A stretch of 64,000 nt of DNA from Alcanivoracaceae bacterium (GTDB lineage Bacteria; Pseudomonadota; Gammaproteobacteria; Xanthomonadales; Marinicellaceae): the NCBI GenBank assembly GCA_016744455.1, contig JADGEI010000012.1:1-64000 (forward strand). Reading direction: 5' to 3'. Shown here one piece after another: positions 44,507 through 52,496 of the stretch (positions are counted from its first letter, which is position 1; the number at the start of each line of letters is the position of its first letter). Both the position numbers and the translations under genes were made by a program. Under the pieces are notes generated by a model that saw nothing but the letters and a program-made list of their open reading frames with translations, had not been told where the DNA came from and searched no databases.

Positions 44507-45879
44507 AAATATTAGTTTTAGGTGCTGGTCAAGTAGGTTCGTCGATTGCTGAACATCTATCAAAAGAACATAATGATGTTACCGTAGTGGATACCGATTT
44601 AGAAAAATTGATGGATATGCAAAATCGGCTAGATCTACGTGCAGTTCATGGGAATGCTTCTCATCCTGGTGTTTTAACACGTGCAGGAGCGGAAGATGCA
44701 GATATGGTGGTGGCACTAACTAACAGTGACGAAATCAATATGGTTGCCTGTCAAGTTTGCCATAGTATTTTTCACACGCCATTAAAAATTGCCCGTGTTA
44801 GGCAATCAGAATACTTGGATTATCCAGATTTATTTAATTCTGATCATATGCCAATAGATGTTTTTATTTCTCCAGAAAGATTAGTTACAGAACATATTCG
44901 ACGATTAATTGATTATCCTGGAGCTCTACAAGTAATGGACTTTGCTCATGGCCAAGCACAACTGGTAGCGATATTAGCTGATAATGAAGGGCCGCTAATA
45001 GGTCATCAATTGCGTGAAATTCATAATTACATGCCCGAAGGTGTAGATGCACGTGTTGCAGCAATATTTCGTGATAACAAGCCAATATCACCAGATGGCG
45101 ATACGGTAATTAAAATTAACGATATGGTTTTTTTCTTTGCCGCAAAGAAAGACATAAAACCCGTGATGAGAACCTTGCGACACACTGATAGACCGGTTAA
45201 GAAAGTCATACTTGCAGGTGGTGGTAACATTGGGTTTTCTTTAGCCAAGATGCTAGAACAAGACCACTCAATTAAAGTTATTGAAGGCAATAAAAAACGC
45301 TCACGCTTCATAGCAGAAGAACTCACCAAAGCCCTAGTCATAAAAGGTGATTGCACTTCAGAAGAAATATTGTTCGAAGAAAACATTGATCAATGTGACA
45401 TTTTTTGTGCTGTAACCAATGATGACCAAACTAATTTATTAGCAGCATTAATGGCAAAAAAAATGGGTGCTGACAAAGTGTTGACATTGATTAGTAAACA
45501 CAACTACGCACAACTGCTCGAACGTGACCAAATTGACATCGCCATTTCACCTCAACATATAACTATTGGTGGATTATTGGTCCATGTCCGTAAAGGTAAT
45601 ATGGCTCGAATACATTCGCTTCGAAATGGAGCAGCCGAAGCCATTGAAGTCGTCGTCCATGGTGATGCCAATACTTCCAAAGTCATCGGAAGACAACTCA
45701 AAGAAATAAATTTACCACCAGGTACAACCATAGGGGGTATTATCAGAGGTAAAAAGGTCATCATCGCTCATCGTAACGTCTTAGTGAAACATGAAGATCA
45801 TATTATTCTGTTTGTGACCGATAAACGCAATATTAATGATGTAGAGCGTTTGTTTCATGTTAGCCCAACTTTCATGTAA
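44503..45879 (+). CDS. trkA: Trk system potassium uptake protein TrkA
   Basis: This 458-aa peripheral protein has two RCK halves. Each has a Rossmann nucleotide-binding motif (MKILVLGAGQVGSSIAEHL and VILAGGGNIGFSLAKML) followed by a TrkA-C domain. It gates K+ uptake through TrkH/TrkG at the inner-membrane face by NAD(H)/ATP binding. It overlaps the NtrX-like gene (ATGA). This regulator/trkA arrangement is common in gammaproteobacteria. Confidence 0.95.
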   Translation: MKILVLGAGQVGSSIAEHLSKEHNDVTVVDTDLEKLMDMQNRLDLRAVHGNASHPGVLTRAGAEDADMVVALTNSDEINMVACQVCHSIFHTPLKIARVRQSEYLDYPDLFNSDHMPIDVFISPERLVTEHIRRLIDYPGALQVMDFAHGQAQLVAILADNEGPLIGHQLREIHNYMPEGVDARVAAIFRDNKPISPDGDTVIKINDMVFFFAAKKDIKPVMRTLRHTDRPVKKVILAGGGNIGFSLAKMLEQDHSIKVIEGNKKRSRFIAEELTKALVIKGDCTSEEILFEENIDQCDIFCAVTNDDQTNLLAALMAKKMGADKVLTLISKHNYAQLLERDQIDIAISPQHITIGGLLVHVRKGNMARIHSLRNGAAEAIEVVVHGDANTSKVIGRQLKEINLPPGTTIGGIIRGKKVIIAHRNVLVKHEDHIILFVTDKRNINDVERLFHVSPTFM

Positions 45880-45887
45880 TTTGCCCC

Positions 45888-46040
45888 TAGATTGCTTCAT
45901 AAATTTCCCCTCGCTGCGTTAAAAATTATCATTGATGCTTATCAACTCAAATTTTAAGCCTTGCGAGGAAAAATTCCTAAAGCAATCTAAGTAGAAATAA
46001 CTAGTTGATAAACTCCCCTCGCGGCGTTAAAAATTATCAT
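45888..46040. repeat. Intergenic palindromic repeat with a duplicated 26-bp arm
   Basis: TAGATTGCTT...AATTTCCCCTCGC (45888-45914) pairs with GCGAGGAAAAATTCCTAAAGCAATCTA (45963-45989). The segment CCCCTCGC(T/G)GCGTTAAAAATTATCAT occurs at 45907-45932 and again at 46015-46040 with one mismatch. It fills the gap between convergent trkA and hrpA. This is a REP/MITE-like element, possibly also serving as a bidirectional terminator. Confidence 0.7.
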
Positions 46041-46086
46041 ATAAAAAATATTTCCTGCTTTCTATAGGCTAGATGGTGCAATTTTA

Positions 46087-49000
46087 TTAAACAGCTATAT
46101 TCTTCCAAGCTTTAATCATCCTCACATCCGAAACTTTCTGTTTAGTACCTAAATTTTGAGCAAATAATGATATTCGGTATTCTTCTAATAAGATATGGAA
46201 CTCTTGTAGGGATTTATTATAAACTTCAGCTTCACTAGCAACGGTATAAAAAGGCAAACTTACTTTTTGTAATTGTGCCAGTTTTTCTGCTTCTTTTTTT
46301 GGGTTTTCTATTGCAGCTTGTAAGCGTATTTCCAAACCTTTGATAAACCTAGGGTAATGTTTGATTTGTGTTATTTCTACTTCGTAAAGAAAATCTGCAT
46401 AAATCAAATAGTCTAATTGATGCTGCATATCATCGTAGGTGTTGGTTGTGATTTTTTCGGCATTGTCTTCGATAGACTGCCAGATAATATACCATTGTTC
46501 GATAATTGGGTTGATGGCATTGCAAGCCTCGTTGGCATTTTTTAGCCATTGTTTTTCTAATAGTGAACAAATTTCATCAAATTTTTCTTGGCTCAATATT
46601 GGTAAATTTTGCTCGATGATGCCTTCCAAAACGGCATCGATTATATGTTCGATCAATGTATGACTCGTTTCTAATTGGTTCCAAGCAAATTGTGATTTGA
46701 TACTGGTGCTTAGGTTTTTCTGTAGGTATCGATATTTTGCAGGGGTTCTAAGTTTGATTAGAGTTTTTAGCCCTTGCAAATGCTTGGTATAAGCTTGTTC
46801 TTGTGTTTCAAATAAGCGTAAGCCAACACCTTCTGTTTGACTTATTATGGCTGGGTAGGCAATTAAACCGTTGTTGAGGGTGATGGTTGGTTGGATGGTT
46901 TTGAAAACCCAATCTTTGGCGTTGTTAACTTGGTGGCTTTGACTAGCTGTTTGCTGAAAAGATTTGTTAGCCTTTTGGCTAAATTGTTCTTGCAAGTCAG
47001 TAAAGTGCCGAGATGTTTTGCGTGTTTTATTGCCTTTGTCAACAACGTTAAAGATTAGCTGTAAATGAGTAGGGAGTACTTTATTTTGCCACATTTCAAC
47101 AGTGGTTTTGACACCAGTCATTCGCAATGTTTCAGTAATAATTTGTTGGTAAAATTTACCTTTATTAACATCAATAGAATCACTAATTGCCTGTGCATAT
47201 TCACTGGCGGGCACAAGATTTCTGCGCACGGGTTTAGGCAAGCCTTTTATCATTAATTCCAATTTTTCTTGGATTAAACCGGGCACTAGCCATTGAAAAT
47301 CATCATCTGTAAAGGAATTTAGCCACTGTAAAGGTATCGTGACAGTTATGCCGTCGTCCTCCTGGCCTGGTGCAAAGTTGTAATTTAAATGAAGTTTCAA
47401 ACCACGAAGTGTTAACTGTTTTGGAAACAATTCCTCGGTGGGTTTTGAGCTGCCAGATTTTGTTAATTGAGAATGGGTAAAATGAAGAATATTTTTGTCT
47501 TGTTTACGAAGCCATTTTGCTAACAATTTTTCACTGTATATGTGTTTGGGTATTAGCGTAGAATACAACTCAGCCAAGCGCCAAGGTTCTATGAGAATAT
47601 CTTGTTTTCTTTGCCGATCTTCTTGCGCTTGAATCTCAGCAACTAACCTTTGATTGTGTGAATAAAAGGGTAAACGAGTGCGTAAATTGTGTTCAACTAA
47701 ACCATTTTCAATAAAAAGTTTGTGCGAGGTTTCGGTGTCAGTCGGTCCATAGTGAAAGGCTTGCTTCATGACAATCGGTAATCCGAATAATGTCAGGCAT
47801 TTATAACCCATCACTGAACCTTGTTTCTTTGACCAATAAGGGTCAAAATGAGTTGTTTTGATAACATGACAACCAATATCTTCAACCCACTGTTGTTCAA
47901 TTTTGGCCACAGTTCTTCCATATACCTTGGTGGTTTGTACTATACTAGCTGCGATTATCCACTGATGCTTTTGATTGAACTGAGCCGAGCCGGGGAAGAC
48001 GAAAAAATTGCGATTCCTTGCTCCAGAATAACCGCCAATATCTCCTGTTTCTTTACGTAAGCCTACATGCGATATAAAGCCAGATAGTATTGCCTGATGA
48101 ATGGCCACATAATCGGCAGGCTTACTATTAAGTTTTATTTTTTGTTCCTTGAGTTTGTTTTTTAATTGTTGGTAAATATCACGCCACTCTATATAACGTC
48201 GAAAGGAAATAAAATTTTGTCTACACCATTTACGAAATTGTGAATTATTATGGGCTTTGCGTTGCTTTATTAAGTCCTTCCATAGATTAATAAAAGATAG
48301 AAAATCAGAACGGTTATCCTGCCACTTCTTATGTGCAGCATCGGCAGCTTGAGCATATTCCAATGGACGTTCACGTACATCTTGAATGGTTAGGGCGGAA
48401 ACTATGATTAAGCATTCAGCAACAGAACCTAAGTGGTCAGCTTTAATCAAAATTTGTCCTAATTGAACATCAATAGGTAGTTGATAGAGTTTTCTGCCGG
48501 AAAACGTGAGTTTTCTATCCTTGTCAATGGCATGTAACTCGGTTAATAGTTGATAACCATCTGCAATCATGCTTGCATTGGGTGCGTCAACAAATGGAAA
48601 TTGATCAATGCCGCCAAATCCTAATGCAGCTGCACGTAAGATGACCGATGCTAATGAAGTACGTAATATTTCTGGGTCAGTGTGTTCTACACGTAGATCA
48701 AAATCATCTTCATTGTATAAACGGTAACAAACACCATCGGCAATTCGGCCACAACGCCCTTTACGTTGATTGGCTGCTGCTTTTGAGATTGGTTCGACCA
48801 ATAACCCTTGTATTTTAGAACGACTAGAATATCGACTTACACGTGCTAACCCTGAATCAATTACGAAATGAATACGGGGAACTGTTAAAGATGTTTCTGC
48901 GACATTGGTGGTTAAAATAATACGTCTTTGTGGGCCTGGATGAAAAACTCTCATTTGTTGAGCTGCGGTAAGGCGTGCATAAAGGGGTAAAATTTCAGTG

Positions 49001-49905
49001 CCGCATATGTGTTTTCGTGAAAGGTAATCTTGCGCTTCTAAAATTTCTTTTTCGCCAGATAAAAAAACCAAAACATCGCCTTCATGAGCTGATGCATAGA
49101 TTTCTGTGACGGCAGAATAAATCCCTAAGTTTAAATCATCATTTTCTTCATCGAGTGGCCGGTATTCAACTTCTACTGGATAACTACGTCCTTCAACATT
49201 GATAATTGGTGCACCGTCAAAATGTTTAGAAAATTTCTCAGTATCTATGGTGGCTGAAGTGATAATTATTTTTAAATCTTTGCGTTTATGTGATAATTGT
49301 TTAAGAAAACCCAACAAAAAATCAATATTCAAGCTACGTTCATGAGCCTCATCAATAATGATACAATCATAACCATTGAGGAATTTGTCATTTTGTGTTT
49401 CTGCCAATAAAATCCCATCGGTCATGAACTTTATCCAACCATCAGCTGAATACCTATCATCAAAACGTACTTGATAACCTACTTGTTGGCCCATTGTTGT
49501 ATTAAGTTCTTCTGAGACACGCTCAGCCATAGAGCGAGCTGCGATACGTCGCGGTTGTGTACAAGCAATTAATCCATGGTTACCAAGACCTGCCAACAAA
49601 CACATTTTTGGTAATTGCGTGGTCTTACCAGATCCAGTTTCGCCAGCTACAACTACGATTTGGTTTTCCTTTATGGCATGAACAATCTCATCTACACGAG
49701 CAGATACCGGTAAGCCTTTAGCTAAAACCGGCTCAGGTTTGGTTTTAAGTCTACGTTGGTACTTTTGAGTAGCTGATTCAACCAATGCTAAGGTTTTATC
49801 TAGTTTATCCGGATAGCGTTTAGCTAAAAACAATTGCTGTCGTAAACGGAAAAAATCTTTCCTCATGACTGACGATGATAATTGTTTGATAATTTTTTCT
49901 AACAT
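46087..49905 (-). CDS. hrpA: ATP-dependent RNA helicase HrpA (DEAH-box)
   Basis: A protein of about 1272 aa. Helicase motifs are GETGSGKTTQ (I), DEAH in IIIDEAHERSLN (II), SATI (III) and QRKGRCGR (VI), followed by HA2/OB regions and the long HrpA-specific C-terminal DUF3418. The start is placed at ATG 49905 (MLEKIIKQLSSSVMRKDF). The open frame extends to 50043, but that part is hydrophobic and runs through a hairpin at 49961-49987, so it is unlikely to be translated. HrpA acts on mRNA and on stalled or collided ribosomes. Confidence 0.94.
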   Translation of the reverse strand: MLEKIIKQLSSSVMRKDFFRLRQQLFLAKRYPDKLDKTLALVESATQKYQRRLKTKPEPVLAKGLPVSARVDEIVHAIKENQIVVVAGETGSGKTTQLPKMCLLAGLGNHGLIACTQPRRIAARSMAERVSEELNTTMGQQVGYQVRFDDRYSADGWIKFMTDGILLAETQNDKFLNGYDCIIIDEAHERSLNIDFLLGFLKQLSHKRKDLKIIITSATIDTEKFSKHFDGAPIINVEGRSYPVEVEYRPLDEENDDLNLGIYSAVTEIYASAHEGDVLVFLSGEKEILEAQDYLSRKHICGTEILPLYARLTAAQQMRVFHPGPQRRIILTTNVAETSLTVPRIHFVIDSGLARVSRYSSRSKIQGLLVEPISKAAANQRKGRCGRIADGVCYRLYNEDDFDLRVEHTDPEILRTSLASVILRAAALGFGGIDQFPFVDAPNASMIADGYQLLTELHAIDKDRKLTFSGRKLYQLPIDVQLGQILIKADHLGSVAECLIIVSALTIQDVRERPLEYAQAADAAHKKWQDNRSDFLSFINLWKDLIKQRKAHNNSQFRKWCRQNFISFRRYIEWRDIYQQLKNKLKEQKIKLNSKPADYVAIHQAILSGFISHVGLRKETGDIGGYSGARNRNFFVFPGSAQFNQKHQWIIAASIVQTTKVYGRTVAKIEQQWVEDIGCHVIKTTHFDPYWSKKQGSVMGYKCLTLFGLPIVMKQAFHYGPTDTETSHKLFIENGLVEHNLRTRLPFYSHNQRLVAEIQAQEDRQRKQDILIEPWRLAELYSTLIPKHIYSEKLLAKWLRKQDKNILHFTHSQLTKSGSSKPTEELFPKQLTLRGLKLHLNYNFAPGQEDDGITVTIPLQWLNSFTDDDFQWLVPGLIQEKLELMIKGLPKPVRRNLVPASEYAQAISDSIDVNKGKFYQQIITETLRMTGVKTTVEMWQNKVLPTHLQLIFNVVDKGNKTRKTSRHFTDLQEQFSQKANKSFQQTASQSHQVNNAKDWVFKTIQPTITLNNGLIAYPAIISQTEGVGLRLFETQEQAYTKHLQGLKTLIKLRTPAKYRYLQKNLSTSIKSQFAWNQLETSHTLIEHIIDAVLEGIIEQNLPILSQEKFDEICSLLEKQWLKNANEACNAINPIIEQWYIIWQSIEDNAEKITTNTYDDMQHQLDYLIYADFLYEVEITQIKHYPRFIKGLEIRLQAAIENPKKEAEKLAQLQKVSLPFYTVASEAEVYNKSLQEFHILLEEYRISLFAQNLGTKQKVSDVRMIKAWKNIAV

Positions 49906-50208
49906 GGCGGGATTATAAAGGTAAATGACTAAAATAAAAAGAACCATAGAGATTAGTATTAACCCTGCGGTATTATGCCGCAGGGTTGATATAAACCAAT
50001 AAACCACAATAAATGGCAACCGAATATTTATAATTAAGCACAATTATAAATAAATGAGCACCATTATTTGCTAGCTATTCTCAATAGAAATGGATACGAG
50101 ATCGACCAGTGAATTAACAAAACTAAACCGGTTTGATAAGCCTGTTAATATTTCTGGTTAGTTATTTTGTTTGTTTTTTCACACATTTCCTATCCTATAA
50201 TTCAGATT
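49906..50208. other. Intergenic region with strong hairpin upstream of hrpA
   Basis: It holds the perfect hairpin AACCCTGCGG-TATTATG-CCGCAGGGTT (49961-49987) without a T-run, and the palindrome AAACCGGTTT (50125-50134). The former may be a processing or stability element in the hrpA leader, or the end of the upstream transcript. No gene is seen. Confidence 0.6.
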
Positions 50209-51867
50209 TTACTCAAAGCTATCAGAAAACATTGCATCAGGTAATGGTTGCCCAAACTCGCCTATTTCAATATCAAAAAATGGCAGAGATGTGTCATTGA
50301 CACAATTACTAAAAGTGCCGTCACCATTACCTGAACACACTCTAGTAAAGCTGCCCTCAGTAATGACTACGTCTAAAATATTGTCATCATTGATTAAACC
50401 AAGTTTTATATTATTATAATCACCAACTGCACCACTGATTGTGCTACAAGTAAAGGCAGCATTTCCATCATTAAGACAGACTTGATTAATCCCTGGGTTT
50501 ACGCCATTTACATTGGAAAATACGACATCGACATGTCCATCATTGTTTAGGTCACTTACAGCTAAACCAAAAGTACGGTTGGTTTGTGCAGAAATATCGC
50601 TACAAGTGAGTCCGCCAACCCCATCATTTAAGCACACTTTGTTGGTACCACCTTCACGAGTTGCAATAATGTCATTGCTGCCATCATGGTTAACATCAGC
50701 GATTTCAAAACGTTGTACATCGGCAGCTGTTTGAATACAGGCATTGAAACCATCGATTCCATTGCCTGGGCAAATATGGAGAAAACCAATGGTTCTGTAA
50801 ATTAAATCCAGATTATCATCAGCATCTATATAAGCCAATTGTGCAGCATTGGCATTAATTGAATTAGAATTGGACACATCAGTACAACTGACAAACCCCC
50901 CAGATCCATTACCCAAACAAACCTTGTGATTTTCACCGTTTGCCATAAACACGGCATCGGCATCTCCATCATTGTTTATATCACCCATTAAAGTTGTGTG
51001 CGTATTGTCTGTACCTAAACCCGTATAAACAGAACACGATTTGTAACCTCCTTTTCCATTGCCTAAACAGATCGATGGTATGTCGAATATAAATGAATCA
51101 AAAATAACATCCAGGTGTTCATCGTTATCAAGATAGCCTGTAACTATTTGAGATTTTACAGAATTAATACTATCGGAGTTGCAATTACCAAAGCCACCAA
51201 TGCCATCACCAGAGCACATTAGACTGTCATTTGTTAGACTTGAGCTAGTGCCGACTATATCCAGTTTATCTTGGCAAAAACTCACGCCTTGCAGAGCAAT
51301 GAAATAACCACCTGTCTGCGGATTATTATTTTCCCAAGTTGCAAAATGATTACTGTTTGGAATAGGCGCATGAACCAAGCTAGCGGTTTGGTTAAATAAA
51401 TTATTGGCAATATTATCCATTGGGTCATCAGAGAAACCTGCAACTACTAAGATGTATTCACCAGGTTGACTAAGAACATAGCCAGAACCATCGGTGGCTA
51501 CACTGGTCAAGGTGGAAGCAAAAGGAGCCGCACTGGGAGGTGTATCATCGTTAAATAAAAGTGGTTTACCTCTTTTATCAAACAAAAACAAGCGCGTATC
51601 AAAATCAGTACTGGCTGTGTTAATAATATTGTTATCGGTTGTAGCAATAAAATTGGCAGGATCTGTGATTTTTATGCAATAAGCATTTCTAGGATCCGAT
51701 GTTGGGAATGTTGAGCCATTAATAAGCGTTAAAGCTCCAGCACCTCGTGTCACCTGTGGTTGCCCATCAGGAAAACTTTGTACATCGCCAAATTCTGACC
51801 AGGTGCCACCGCCTGCGATTGATAAAATTGTTTGAGTACAAAGAATAATGAATAGTACTTTTTTCAT
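50209..51867 (-). CDS. Secreted FG-GAP/VCBS-repeat protein with IF-x-x-(G/S)FE-type tail
   Basis: This 552-aa protein has a signal peptide (MKKVLFIILCTQTILSIAGG) and an N-terminal beta domain of about 180 aa (PRNAYCIKITDPANF, GEYILVVAGFSDDP). At least seven FG-GAP-like repeats follow, of the type DINNDGDADAVF, DVNHDGSNDIIA and DLNNDGHVDVVF, alternating with VCLGNGSGGFVSC; these bind Ca2+ and form a beta-propeller. Cysteines recur once per repeat (VCL/SC), suggesting disulfides. It ends LPDAMFSDSFE. It lies 74 bp downstream of the ECF sigma gene on the same strand and is a likely target of it. Confidence 0.82.
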   Translation of the reverse strand: MKKVLFIILCTQTILSIAGGGTWSEFGDVQSFPDGQPQVTRGAGALTLINGSTFPTSDPRNAYCIKITDPANFIATTDNNIINTASTDFDTRLFLFDKRGKPLLFNDDTPPSAAPFASTLTSVATDGSGYVLSQPGEYILVVAGFSDDPMDNIANNLFNQTASLVHAPIPNSNHFATWENNNPQTGGYFIALQGVSFCQDKLDIVGTSSSLTNDSLMCSGDGIGGFGNCNSDSINSVKSQIVTGYLDNDEHLDVIFDSFIFDIPSICLGNGKGGYKSCSVYTGLGTDNTHTTLMGDINNDGDADAVFMANGENHKVCLGNGSGGFVSCTDVSNSNSINANAAQLAYIDADDNLDLIYRTIGFLHICPGNGIDGFNACIQTAADVQRFEIADVNHDGSNDIIATREGGTNKVCLNDGVGGLTCSDISAQTNRTFGLAVSDLNNDGHVDVVFSNVNGVNPGINQVCLNDGNAAFTCSTISGAVGDYNNIKLGLINDDNILDVVITEGSFTRVCSGNGDGTFSNCVNDTSLPFFDIEIGEFGQPLPDAMFSDSFE

Positions 51868-51941
51868 AATAGACTCCTATATGTGTTGGTTATATAGGGG
51901 TATGCGAAAAGTGTGATATAAAACGGACAGTAATTATGGTT

Positions 51942-52496
51942 TTATTTTAATTCTTTAAACAACCACATGCGAGCCATTACCCATTCACGTCTAATGGTAC
52001 GGGTTGATACAGATAAGATTTCAGCAATTTCAACACTTTTTAGGCCACCGAAAAAACGCATGGTGACAATATCAGCTTGTCGTTGATCCAGTTTTTCCAA
52101 TTTGATCAGTGCTTCTTCAAGGTAATCCAATTCTATGCTGTGTTTTATGTCTTCTTGCTCTTCATCAACAAAAGTTAGCTTAGTGGCGTTATTGCCCCTT
52201 TTATCTGCATTGTTTTTTCGAAAATTATCAACTAATACCCGACGCATAATACGTGCAGCGATAGAGAAAAAATGATTACGATCATTGTAATTGATATTTT
52301 CAACATCAATTAATCGAATATAGGCTTCATTAACCAAAAGAGTGCAATGAATGCTGTTGCTTCGGTTGGTCTGCAGTTGTGAATTGGCTAATTGCCTCAG
52401 TTCATGGTAAATCATTGGAGTTAAGTCATCCAATGCCTGTTTATTGCCAGTTTGCCATTGGTTTAATAGTTGGGTTAATTGTATTGACTTACTCAT
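51942..52496 (-). CDS. ECF-type sigma factor linked to a Ser/Thr kinase
   Basis: This 184-aa sigma factor has region 2 (about 15-95, with FFSIAARIMRRVLVDNFRK) and region 4 (ADIVTMRFFGGLKSVEIAEILSVSTRTIRREW). It belongs to the Sig-70_X6/ECF43-like group. In region 2.2 the usual acidic DAED before LVQE is replaced by HCTL (residues 50-53, Thr52), directly before LVNEAYIRL. In kinase-linked ECFs such a Thr is phosphorylated to allow core RNA polymerase binding. The start is set at 52496 because its ATG overlaps the kinase stop (ATGA); an upstream in-frame start at 52514 is less likely. Confidence 0.88.
   Translation of the reverse strand: MSKSIQLTQLLNQWQTGNKQALDDLTPMIYHELRQLANSQLQTNRSNSIHCTLLVNEAYIRLIDVENINYNDRNHFFSIAARIMRRVLVDNFRKNNADKRGNNATKLTFVDEEQEDIKHSIELDYLEEALIKLEKLDQRQADIVTMRFFGGLKSVEIAEILSVSTRTIRREWVMARMWLFKELK

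Noticed and set aside
49906..50043. N-terminal extension of HrpA by 46 residues with hydrophobic segment
   Set aside because: It reads through a strong hairpin and has no resemblance to HrpA N-termini; the ATG at 49905 starts the conserved part.
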